64,000 bases of DNA from Bacillus sp. Marseille-P3661 (GTDB lineage Bacteria; Bacillota; Bacilli; Bacillales; Bacillaceae_J): NCBI RefSeq assembly GCF_900240995.1, contig NZ_LT965954.1, forward strand, positions 693,042 to 757,041, given 5' to 3'. Each line of letters starts with the position of its first letter. Position 1 is the stretch's first letter. This document shows, in pieces, positions 56,520 to 64,000 of the stretch. The notes under the pieces were generated by a model. That model was not told the DNA's origin. It made no database searches and saw only the letters and a list, made by a program, of their open reading frames with translations. Position numbers and translations under genes: made by a program.

Positions 56520-57485
56520 TTATATTCTTCCAAAAGTATAATCGTTTTGAATATATTTATTAATAAATTCTATTATTCGTTCTTCATATACTTCTTTCTG
56601 ATGCTTATAATTACGGATGTGCCCTCCTTTTTTTGTTATCCAAAGTTCTGCGTTCGGGGCGTTGCTATAGATAAGTTCGCTTTCTTTATAGGAAATAGCT
56701 CCATCCTTTTTACTATGAATCAATAATAAGCCTTTACTTTCGTATGCTTTAGCAGCAATATATGGTTTTACATCAGCCAAGTTAAGTTCTACAAATATAT
56801 TCTGAGCAATGTTAATCATATATTTCCCAAACGGACTTGGCAGACCTGTCCAATAAGAGAAACGTTCAACGGTATACTTTTCTAAATCCGCGAACGGGCT
56901 ATCTGCAATTACAACCTTCACGTCATCGGACTCACTTCCAACAATAATTGATGTTGCAGCACCCATTGACCAGCCAATTAAAGCTATATCGTGTATGCCT
57001 TTTTCTTTTTTTACATAATTAATTGCAGATAATAAATCTGTCTTTTCTTTCCTACCAATCGTCGTAATACTTCCTCCAGATTCACCACTGTTCCTAAAAT
57101 CATACATTAATACATGAAAGCCTTCTGTCGAAAGCCGTTTCGCTAATTTTAGAGTTTCAATTGGCATTGCCTCGCGATTATCACCATAGCTATGTGAAAA
57201 AATAACAGCCTTTTGGGAGATGAAATCATACTTTGTACTCGGTATCCACCACCCTTTTAATTCAACACCATCGTAGATATTATTAAAACTAGCATTCTCA
57301 TATTGTAAATGGTATTCAGAAGGTAGTCTCATAATGGCTAATTTCATCGGGTTCATAACTTTATAACCAACATAAACCGTAATACTTGTTAACACTATTA
57401 TACCGACTAGCCCCAGAAATACCGTATTGACAAAAAAGTTCTTCATTTGGTCTTTTGTTAAGATTAGTATGGGTCTCATCGTCAT
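56520..57485 (-). CDS. alpha/beta hydrolase (YqkD-like)
   Basis: The 321-residue protein has an N-terminal membrane span and an alpha/beta hydrolase fold. The nucleophile lies in IGWSMGAATS, an Asp in SPFADLEKY/IHSKKDGAIS region, and the His in KGGHIRNYKH. The anchor and the DUF-like insert resemble YqkD of B. subtilis. The substrate is unknown. Confidence 0.88.
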   Translation of the reverse strand: MTMRPILILTKDQMKNFFVNTVFLGLVGIIVLTSITVYVGYKVMNPMKLAIMRLPSEYHLQYENASFNNIYDGVELKGWWIPSTKYDFISQKAVIFSHSYGDNREAMPIETLKLAKRLSTEGFHVLMYDFRNSGESGGSITTIGRKEKTDLLSAINYVKKEKGIHDIALIGWSMGAATSIIVGSESDDVKVVIADSPFADLEKYTVERFSYWTGLPSPFGKYMINIAQNIFVELNLADVKPYIAAKAYESKGLLLIHSKKDGAISYKESELIYSNAPNAELWITKKGGHIRNYKHQKEVYEERIIEFINKYIQNDYTFGRI

Positions 57486-57883
57486 TCACCATATTCTAGG
57501 TTAATTGTAATAATATTATAATAACTATATATAAAATGTTACCATAGAATTAGGAACTTTACTTAATCCAATTTATTGCATTCACAAAAAAATCAGATAT
57601 AAAGCTACTGGTAAATGGCGGAAACCAATCTCGTTATACTATATTAAGACACTCTAGCAAAATTTTAGCTTTTTCTCTTGAAAAATTAAAGAAGATCCTT
57701 TTTTTTAGTAACGAGATCTGAACCTATTAATATGGAGTAATTGAAAAACAGTATCTGCCTTAGCTCAAAAAAAGCCAATATAGCTAACTGTACATAGAAC
57801 ACCACAATAATAAATCATAACCTTTTTTTCAATTATTTTATCAATGACATTAACAAAACTATGCCACTCATTTGTTTTTTTCT
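57486..57883. other. AT-rich region without a gene
   Basis: I see no supported ORF here. Short hydrophobic runs lack ribosome sites. It adjoins a decayed PadR remnant, so this may be the eroded remainder of a former gene cluster. Confidence 0.5.
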
Positions 57884-58027
57884 CTAGGATTTCCTTACAG
57901 CTGCCATGATTTTATAATATTTACCCGCAGGTCCTTTAGCCTGACCGTGCCAATACGATTCAATATACTGTTGTTTTTCCAGTTTATGTAGTGCTGGAAG
58001 AAAAATCTTATAAAAATAAGTAGACAT
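57884..58027 (-). pseudogene. PadR-family regulator remnant
   Basis: A 47-codon minus-strand frame reads [18 protein letters not shown]...GPAGKYYKI, the central winged-helix segment of PadR repressors. The N-terminal recognition helix and the C-terminal dimer helix are missing, and no ribosome site precedes the ATG. It is too short to fold as a repressor, so I treat it as a relic. Confidence 0.75.
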
Positions 58028-58048
58028 AATTAATTTTTAGAAAGTTCA

Positions 58049-58441
58049 TCAATCTAAAAATCTTTTGCGGATTTCAGGCGAAGGAACCAGGCAGCTCATC
58101 TTTTTGCCAAACCACTTATAACGGTTCTTAGCAAAAAGATCATAAAGAATGTCACGAATCCTAGCTGGTATTAGAACAAATACAAATAGAAATCTCCAGG
58201 GAAACTTTAATTTCCGCGAAATTCGCAAAGCTGCAGTTGATTTCAAATAATAGCGGCCATCTTCTATTAATATTAAGCTATCGACATTCGACGGTATTCG
58301 ATAAGCCCTTAATAATTCATCAGCGTATTTTCCTTGCAATGATGCAAATTTAAAATATCCACTACTTTCCGTTTTTAAGATAAATTGAACGCTTTGATCA
58401 CAAAAGTTGCAGTCCCCATCAAACAAAATTACAGCATTCAA
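58049..58441 (-). CDS. DCC-family thiol-disulfide oxidoreductase (DUF393)
   Basis: The 130-residue protein begins NAVILFDGDCNFCDQSVQF, with the DGDCxFC signature of the DCC family and a thioredoxin-like layout. Relatives are called YuxK. The redox partner is unknown. It is 22 nt downstream of the DedA gene and may be co-transcribed with it. Confidence 0.88.
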   Translation of the reverse strand: MNAVILFDGDCNFCDQSVQFILKTESSGYFKFASLQGKYADELLRAYRIPSNVDSLILIEDGRYYLKSTAALRISRKLKFPWRFLFVFVLIPARIRDILYDLFAKNRYKWFGKKMSCLVPSPEIRKRFLD

Positions 58442-58463
58442 ACAACCACTCCTTTTAACAGCA

Positions 58464-59051
58464 TTAATTTGATGGCTGATTCCTTTTAACTTTTCTAACT
58501 AACATAAAAATAATGAAAATCGTGGCCAATATGATCAAAGTATATAATCCGTAACGATATACTATTTCCCCAATTTCATGAATATGTTCTCCAAACCAAA
58601 ATCCTAAAGAATAATATATAGTCGTCCATACAAGAGCGTTTGTATATGAATATAATGCAAATTTTCGGTATGAAAAATTATCAGTACCAAGAATAAACGG
58701 AATTAGATGACGAACAGTTGGCAGATAATAACTGATTACTAATGAAAAAGCACCATGCTTCCTAATCATTTCTTTAGCTTTCAGAATTTTTTCTGATTTA
58801 AACCTCCCTTTCTTTACTTTATTTTCGAACCTTCCGAGGAAGAAGAGTGTTGTAAGGCTTGAGATTACTCCTAAATACGTAACTATAAAAGTAAAAAATG
58901 GTTCTAAAAGACTTCGACTTCCGATTAAGCCACTTGTCATCACAATAACCTCATTAGGAACAGGAAAGCCAAAAAAGCCAATCCACAATATTATATAAAG
59001 AGCAAAATAACCATATTCCCGTATATAAGGCAGTAATGTACTAATATCCAT
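58464..59051 (-). CDS. DedA-family membrane protein
   Basis: The 195-residue protein has about five spans with the DedA motifs (GFPVPNEVIVMTSG and a later YYLPTVRHLIPFILG). DedA proteins act in lipid (undecaprenyl phosphate or phospholipid) movement and membrane homeostasis. A GGAGAC site precedes the ATG. Confidence 0.92.
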   Translation of the reverse strand: MDISTLLPYIREYGYFALYIILWIGFFGFPVPNEVIVMTSGLIGSRSLLEPFFTFIVTYLGVISSLTTLFFLGRFENKVKKGRFKSEKILKAKEMIRKHGAFSLVISYYLPTVRHLIPFILGTDNFSYRKFALYSYTNALVWTTIYYSLGFWFGEHIHEIGEIVYRYGLYTLIILATIFIIFMLVRKVKRNQPSN

Positions 59052-59355
59052 AATAAGTTACTGTCTCCTTATAAAAAAGTATTTTAATATGTAGAGATAA
59101 TTAAGGCCCTACATTCTCATTTCTTAGTTAATAATTCATCTTTTATGTTAAAATATCACAATTAAGCAAGTCTTGTGCATAATGTTTTTTCAAGCAATAG
59201 AAAGAAAACACCATTACAACTTAGCGATGCTGCTCGAAACCAATTGTACATAGCTTTTTTTTCCAATAATATACCTATACTTCATTTTATTACGGCATAG
59301 CTTTTTCTACAAATAAAATAAATTACATTCTTTTTTTAACTGTGACTTTCATTGA
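59052..59355. other. intergenic region, no gene
   Basis: About 300 bp of AT-rich sequence upstream of the DedA gene and downstream of the YkoN-like gene. I see only the terminator at its right end. Confidence 0.5.
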
Positions 59356-59357
59356 AA

Positions 59358-59383
59358 AAACTCAGCCAATCATGGCTGAGTAG
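59358..59383 (-). terminator. terminator of the YkoN-like gene
   Basis: ACTCAGCC (59360-59367) pairs with GGCTGAGT (59374-59381), with a T run on the minus strand. Confidence 0.9.
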
Positions 59384-59388
59384 GAAAC

Positions 59389-60537
59389 TTATACTGAGCT
59401 TAATTTACTTTTTAAAATATCATATACAATTTGGACGGGCTCTCTTGAATCAATAAAAAGATGATACTGATCTAGGTTTGCATAATACTTAACTAATTTG
59501 CTTTTCTCTTCAAAAAAGCTGCGAATTTCACTTCCTAATTCGGTTAATTTTTTAACTGAAGTACCTAAATGTATAACAATGCCTAAAGAGCTTAGTTGCT
59601 GTAAATTAATTTCTTCTTGTCCTGGGAGAGCGTGATAGATAAAGATAGGTTTTCTTTTAAACAAACACTCACTTAAGGTAACACCACCTGGTTTTGTTAC
59701 AATTGCATCAACTTGATCATATAGCATATTCATTTTATCTCTTGAGTCAATATATTCTAATGGGGTAATGTAACTATTTCTTAAACTCTTGAGTTTCCGA
59801 TATAAGAGACGATTTTTTCCACAAAGAACATAATAATGTATATTATCTGCCCCAATTTTATCAATTAGTGTTTCTAGCTTACCCACTCCTAAATTCCCGC
59901 CAGTAATTAGGATATTTAGCTTAGCTGATACTCTTTCCACATTTGATAGGCCCTTTTGTTTCTTTATTTTAGTATGTATTGGGATCCCCGTAACAAAAAT
60001 TCGTTTAGGATCTACCCCCCTACACAATAAGTATTGTTTCATTTCGTTTGATGGTACGAAGTGATATTCAATATGTGAAGTTCCCCAAAATTGATGGATA
60101 AAATAATCGGTGTAAATATTAATAACCGGTATGCTTAATTGTTCTTTTTGCTTTAGAAGATTTAATAAATACGCTGGCAATGCATGTGTACATACAATTA
60201 AATCAGGACTTTTTTGAGTGATTAACTTTTTCATAAATTTCAAGAACAAACATTCATAAAGTCGATAACGTTTATTTTTGTCTATATTATTATAAACTTG
60301 ATTTTTATATATCCAGTGATAAATGGCAGGTAAGGTTTTAATCCATTTTAAATAAAAGGCTGAAACAAACTTTTCGAAATTTCCATAACTATACGATAGA
60401 ATTTCCACTTTCTCACAATTCAAATTTGGTTCGATTTCATATAATCCCTCCATTATGGACTCTGCTACTTTATGGTGACCAGAAGGGATCTGTAAAAAGG
60501 GTAGAAACAAAACTTTACTTTTTAAGGCCTTATCCAT
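59389..60537 (-). CDS. ykoN: MGDG-synthase-like glycosyltransferase (YkoN-like)
   Basis: The protein of about 382 residues has the MGDG synthase/UgtP layout: an N-terminal domain with FLPFLQIPSGHHKVAESI, then a GT28-like C-terminal domain with VTKPGGVTLSE. It may transfer a sugar to a lipid acceptor. I start at the ATG of MDKALKSK with GAGGTG 6 nt upstream; the longer ORF is not favoured. A metallophosphoesterase and a YkoP-like gene beside it recall the B. subtilis ykoN-ykoP-ykoQ set. Confidence 0.85.
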   Translation of the reverse strand: MDKALKSKVLFLPFLQIPSGHHKVAESIMEGLYEIEPNLNCEKVEILSYSYGNFEKFVSAFYLKWIKTLPAIYHWIYKNQVYNNIDKNKRYRLYECLFLKFMKKLITQKSPDLIVCTHALPAYLLNLLKQKEQLSIPVINIYTDYFIHQFWGTSHIEYHFVPSNEMKQYLLCRGVDPKRIFVTGIPIHTKIKKQKGLSNVERVSAKLNILITGGNLGVGKLETLIDKIGADNIHYYVLCGKNRLLYRKLKSLRNSYITPLEYIDSRDKMNMLYDQVDAIVTKPGGVTLSECLFKRKPIFIYHALPGQEEINLQQLSSLGIVIHLGTSVKKLTELGSEIRSFFEEKSKLVKYYANLDQYHLFIDSREPVQIVYDILKSKLSSV

Positions 60538-60624
60538 ATAGCACCTCACTTTTGACATTAATTCCATGATTTACATTCCTAGTTAACACACGATTTACTG
60601 TATAATTTCCTATAGGAAGGAGCG

Positions 60625-61479
60625 ATGCATTTGGACTCTCTTTTAGTATTCATCTTGATAATCTGCACTTTTTTCTTTGTGAAAAGAGCATACAATAATA
60701 CAAAAGAAATCGCTATAAATAAAATAACTATTAATGAACAAGAGCAACCCTCGCCAGGCGCTTTTTTAAATATCTTACATCTATCTGATCTACATCTTGA
60801 AAATATATCAGTTACTCCTGATGAACTGTATGAAAAATTAAAGTCAGAATCTATAGACCTAATTGCTCTAACAGGAGATTTTCTTGATCGCAAACGCACA
60901 ATCCCCAAGCTTGAACCGTTTTTAAATGCACTCAATAAACTCCATCCAAAATACGGGATATATGTAGTATTCGGAAATCATGATTATGTTCTAAAAGGAA
61001 AAAATTTCAAAAGGTTAAAAGATACCCTTGAAAACCACGGATGCATAGTACTTCAAAACCAAAATTGTTCGATAAATGTACATGGTAAACAGGTTAATAT
61101 AATTGGTATAGATGATTTTAGCACCAACCGAAGTAATTTAATTGATTCTTATAAAAATATAAAGCAAGGAATTAATTTAGTGTTGACACATGATCCAAAT
61201 ATTGTGTTGCATATGAGAAACTATCATTTTGATTATCTTCTTGCTGGACACTTTCATGGGGGACAAATATGCTATCCTAAAGCTTACCATTTAGTTAAAA
61301 TGGGTAAATTAGCAAGAATGAATGTAATAAAAGGGCTACATCATCAGGATGAAAAACCATTCTATATCAGCGAAGGGTTAGGACAAACTGGCGTAAATAT
61401 CCGTGTAGGCAGTAGACCAGAAATTACAATTCACCATTTGGCCCTTACTAATAACAACAAGGTTTCCCATGCAATTTAG
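60625..61479 (+). CDS. ykoQ: Metallophosphoesterase (YkoQ-like)
   Basis: The 284-residue protein has an N-terminal membrane anchor and the calcineurin-type motifs HLSDLHLE, TGDFLDR, GNHDYV, LTHDP and AGHFHGGQ. These fit the membrane-anchored YkoQ/YpbG group, which may act on lipid-linked phosphates. The ATG follows an AGGAAGGAG site closely. It is divergent from the YkoN-like gene and convergent with the YkoP-like gene. Confidence 0.88.
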   Translation: MHLDSLLVFILIICTFFFVKRAYNNTKEIAINKITINEQEQPSPGAFLNILHLSDLHLENISVTPDELYEKLKSESIDLIALTGDFLDRKRTIPKLEPFLNALNKLHPKYGIYVVFGNHDYVLKGKNFKRLKDTLENHGCIVLQNQNCSINVHGKQVNIIGIDDFSTNRSNLIDSYKNIKQGINLVLTHDPNIVLHMRNYHFDYLLAGHFHGGQICYPKAYHLVKMGKLARMNVIKGLHHQDEKPFYISEGLGQTGVNIRVGSRPEITIHHLALTNNNKVSHAI

Positions 61480-61482
61480 ATG

Positions 61483-61515
61483 AAAGGCTGTTAACAGTTG
61501 TTAACAGCCTTTTTA
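61483..61515 (+). terminator. terminator of the ykoQ-like gene
   Basis: AAAGGCTGTTAACA pairs with TGTTAACAGCCTTT over a 2-nt (longer in practice) loop, with T5 after it. Confidence 0.9.
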
Positions 61516-61540
61516 ACCAACTATAATGTTTCCACAGAGA

Positions 61541-62113
61541 CTAAATTTTAATTCTATACATATTAAATAATTTTGGCTTTGACATAAATAAGTAGCATGG
61601 TGCATGGTGTTTTTTAAAATTATTAAATGTTGCTAATTTTGGCGTAGATAAGAGAAATATAGGTAAAGAACTGAGCCATTTAAATCTTTTATAAATTGGG
61701 TTCGAAATGTCAACTATTTCAAATCCCAATCTGTTTGCAACTCGGTTCAATGAGGTAATACCAATAATACCTTTAATTTGATCACATTCAGGCTGTCGTT
61801 GTATATATGAAATAAGGTCAGGCAGTGAAGACTTCACATATTGATATATAACCTTACCTCGCTTTAATTCGTTAACAATTGGTGTGATTTCCTTTAAAAC
61901 CCTCACATTATGCAAATGGATTTTAACCAAAATATCATTCTTTTTAATTTCAGTTCCATCTGAAAGAACGACTTTTTTGCCTTTATATCGAGTTAATCTA
62001 ACTCGCAAAATATTTTTGTGATCATCGTTTAAAACATTTAAATATGTGAGACGTGTACAGCGGTAATATAATGGGTCTAACAAGTTCCAGACCCCAATTA
62101 ACAGACTTCTCAT
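61541..62113 (-). CDS. ykoP: YkoP-like protein
   Basis: The 190-residue protein matches YkoP in length, in its DPLYYR-type start and in a FLSTPKLATF-like C-terminal part. It is mainly soluble. YkoP lies between ykoN and ykoQ in B. subtilis; here the three are adjacent in altered orientation. The function is unknown. Confidence 0.7.
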   Translation of the reverse strand: MRSLLIGVWNLLDPLYYRCTRLTYLNVLNDDHKNILRVRLTRYKGKKVVLSDGTEIKKNDILVKIHLHNVRVLKEITPIVNELKRGKVIYQYVKSSLPDLISYIQRQPECDQIKGIIGITSLNRVANRLGFEIVDISNPIYKRFKWLSSLPIFLLSTPKLATFNNFKKHHAPCYLFMSKPKLFNMYRIKI

Positions 62114-62254
62114 ATGCCCATTTCCTTTTTCAAATAATAATGTCCTATATAATATATTTTGCTATTAATAAAACACAATTATGAATGGAAAAGATTTAAT
62201 ACCTTAAATGCATAGAGCTTCAATACTTTGACAGTAATTTATTTCAATTCAAAA

Positions 62255-62302
62255 AAAAAGTCTCTTCTAACTTTTATATAAGCTAGAAAGAGACTTTTTA
62301 AA
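62255..62302 (-). terminator. terminator of the recombinase gene
   Basis: AAAGTCTCTT near 62259 pairs with AAGAGACTTT near 62292. On the minus strand a long T run follows. Confidence 0.8.
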
Positions 62303-62351
62303 TTCGGCTTTTTTAAGACAAAGCATCCGTGTGTATCACAATTATTTCAAG

Positions 62352-63158
62352 TCATGCGCCTGCGTTTTTGTATCGTTTCGTTATATTTAAGTCTTTATGT
62401 CCCGCTAATTGAGCAACAACAGATATGTCTAAACCTTTCTCAATTAGATCTCTACAAAAAGTGTGCCGCAATTTATGTGGATTAATATTGTATTTTTCAA
62501 GCATATATTGCACTGACCGTATTGTGATCCGACTATTTTGTTTAGACATAAACAATGGGCCTTGTTGATCCTTAACAGTCTCTACGTAACGTCTAATATG
62601 CAACAATGCAACTTGTGGGATAGGAATGATTCGTTCTCGGTCATCTTTAATTGCTTTAATTGTAACAGTACCCTTTTGTCCACTAATATTTAAATCCTCA
62701 ACATTCAAGTTACAAAGTTCAGAAATTCGAATGCCCGTATATAATAACATGTGAACAATTGCAATGTTACGAAGGTCTTTATCTTCTTCAACTTCATTAA
62801 GAAGACTAGCTCTTTCTTCTTCATTTAAAAACTCTGGAACAGTTTGATAAATATTTTTCTCTTTTTCTTTTACCTTTATAGCTTCAACCAATTCAGGTTT
62901 ATTTAGAAAATAGGCAAAAACCCGGATCGATGCATATATTTTATCAATTGTAGTTGCACTTTTCCCCTGTAATTCAAGAGTATCCATGTATTGTTGTATA
63001 TCCTGCTGCTGTACATCCATAAGATTTCTACCATTTTCTTCCAACCAAACATTAAATTTTTTTAATACACTTTTGTATGTCTTGATTGTATTAATAGATT
63101 TTTCATGCTTATGAAGCCATTTCTCAAAAGAATTGATTTGATCAGCAGACAAATTCAA
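62352..63158 (-). CDS. Tyrosine recombinase (XerC/phage-integrase type)
   Basis: The 268-residue protein has an N-terminal SAM-like core-binding domain (residues 1-85) and a catalytic domain with the first Arg in YTGIRISELCNL, then HKLRHTF and LAGHKDLNITKRY, giving the R-H-R-H-Y set. It is slightly shorter than chromosome-resolving XerC/D (about 295). No phage genes or attachment repeats lie beside it, so it may be a stand-alone recombinase or a relic of a lost element. Confidence 0.88.
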   Translation of the reverse strand: MNLSADQINSFEKWLHKHEKSINTIKTYKSVLKKFNVWLEENGRNLMDVQQQDIQQYMDTLELQGKSATTIDKIYASIRVFAYFLNKPELVEAIKVKEKEKNIYQTVPEFLNEEERASLLNEVEEDKDLRNIAIVHMLLYTGIRISELCNLNVEDLNISGQKGTVTIKAIKDDRERIIPIPQVALLHIRRYVETVKDQQGPLFMSKQNSRITIRSVQYMLEKYNINPHKLRHTFCRDLIEKGLDISVVAQLAGHKDLNITKRYKNAGA

Positions 63159-63337
63159 GGCTTATCCCTCCAATTAATGGGGTCTTTACCTGCAATTATA
63201 CACTGTTTGTTCGTAGAAGTAAAACAATATTACTTCAATCCTTCTATATGTGTTTTACAACACAAAAAAGTTGACTCCCGCACTATGTACAGGAGCCCTA
63301 CGTTATTAGATTTAATTTCTGCATTATTTATCAAAAG

Positions 63338-64000
63338 TTATTTCAACTTCTCAATACCGATATTGAGGTATGCAATTAAAATTGTAATTATTGGCGATAA
63401 ATATAAGAAAAATGCATATGGAGTGTAATCTAATACAGGCACGCCTAGGGTAGTTGCAAAAAAGGCACCACTCACACCCCATGGTATTAATGGATTTACT
63501 AATGTTCCCGCATCCTCCAAGGTTCTTGATAAATTTTTAGGATGCAGCTTAAATTTCTCAAATAAATCTTTAAAAGTTTGACCAGGTAATAATATAGACA
63601 AGTATTGTTCGCCTGTTAATAAATTAACTCCTATAGATGATGCTGCTGTTACTGCAACTAAGTCTCCATTTCGTTTTAGACGTTTAGCCAAGCCGCTAAT
63701 AATAACTTCAAAGAGACCCATTGCTTGAATAATGCCACCTAGTGCTAATGCAATCATAACTAAGGAAATCGACCACATCATCGATTGTAATCCTCCACGG
63801 TTTACAATGCCGTCGACAATCGTATTACCAGTTTCAATGGAAAATCCTCCTTGCAATGTTGAATACCAATGAACCGCTGTAAGATCGGCTTGTGTAATAG
63901 AGCCTGTAAAAATCGCAGATAAAATACCGATAATTAATGTTGGAATTGTTGGGAATCTTTTAAATGCAAGGATCATTACAATCAGCGGCGATAGAAGTGT
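63338..64000 (-). CDS. nhaC: NhaC-family Na+/H+ antiporter, 5' end cut by the window
   Basis: The visible 221 codons encode about six spans with the NhaC blocks LNLLTGEQYLSIL-like and ALGGIIQAMGLFE. The frame is open to the right window edge, so the N-terminal half lies outside. It exchanges sodium for protons. nhaC lies near yheA/yheB in B. subtilis, so it may belong to the same chromosomal neighbourhood. Confidence 0.9.
   Translation of the reverse strand, partial: TLLSPLIVMILAFKRFPTIPTLIIGILSAIFTGSITQADLTAVHWYSTLQGGFSIETGNTIVDGIVNRGGLQSMMWSISLVMIALALGGIIQAMGLFEVIISGLAKRLKRNGDLVAVTAASSIGVNLLTGEQYLSILLPGQTFKDLFEKFKLHPKNLSRTLEDAGTLVNPLIPWGVSGAFFATTLGVPVLDYTPYAFFLYLSPIITILIAYLNIGIEKLK

Noticed and set aside
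62352-64000. Integrated prophage or genomic island
   Set aside because: Only a lone recombinase is present; no phage genes, tRNA target or direct repeats are visible and neighbours are chromosomal.

Overview
The window is low-GC Gram-positive DNA and almost certainly comes from an endospore-forming member of the Bacillaceae. It carries an alpha/beta-type SASP, YhaL, YheC/YheD-type spore-coat ATP-grasp proteins, HemZ, ScoC/Hpr, the ecs operon, PrsA, FbpB and YpmR/YpmS. Gene order from about 5 to 33 kb follows the yha/yhe region of Bacillus subtilis with local changes. I cannot name the genus from the sequence alone.

Layout: (1) 0-5 kb: a 52-bp tandem repeat array, an ArsA-family ATPase paired with a small Cys-Cys-ending protein, a CstA peptide/pyruvate-type carrier and a DUF1646 membrane protein. 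(2) 5-8.5 kb: the late heme operon hemE-hemH-hemY. (3) 8.7-13.7 kb: a site-2-type protease, ecsABC, a tandemly duplicated transcribed-looking repeat, and hit. (4) 13.9-33.4 kb: serC, trpP with a TRAP-type site over its ribosome binding site, yhaH, scoC, yhaI, prsA, yhaL, a YhaM-like HD nuclease, yhaN/yhaO, a HesB-like gene with an in-frame UGA, yhzD, purU, yhaR, hemZ, a HAD phosphatase, yheA and yheB. (5) 33.4-38.3 kb: four overlapping YheC/YheD-type ATP-grasp genes. (6) 38.4-43.5 kb: a secreted beta-propeller protein, a second 52-bp array, and a GtrA/glycosyltransferase/DUF6044 cell-envelope operon. (7) 43.7-49.3 kb: a CstR-like repressor, a SASP gene with an unusual leader, fumC, fbpB, a CPBP protease and a YkgJ-type protein. 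(8) 49.4-64 kb: a decayed solute-binding-protein/EAL pseudogene, tag, gpx, ypmR/ypmS, an ArAE-type protein, DUF3231, a hydrolase, a PadR remnant, DCC and DedA proteins, ykoN/ykoQ/ykoP relatives, a tyrosine recombinase and the 3' end of an nhaC-type antiporter gene.

Three things stand out beyond the ordinary gene content. First, the leader of the SASP gene, downstream of a good sigma-G-type promoter, holds a 62-nt element that folds on paper into a complete miniature tRNA cloverleaf: four perfect stems, no linker bases, a canonical T-loop and an encoded A-CCA end. Second, a HesB/IscA-like gene is interrupted by a single in-frame UGA where relatives normally have Cys, and a bacterial-SECIS-like hairpin with a G in its loop starts about 20 nt downstream, so it is probably a selenoprotein that ordinary gene callers break. 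Third, three intergenic arrays with two different consensus sequences share a period of almost exactly 52 bp, about five helical turns.

Much of the window serves envelope and spore biology: coat ATP-grasp enzymes, SASP, PrsA, Yko-type lipid/glycan enzymes and GtrA-linked glycosylation. This is mixed with housekeeping metabolism (heme, serine, fumarate, one-carbon) and DNA repair (YhaN/YhaO, Tag). Function calls come from reading the translated sequences; no database search was run.
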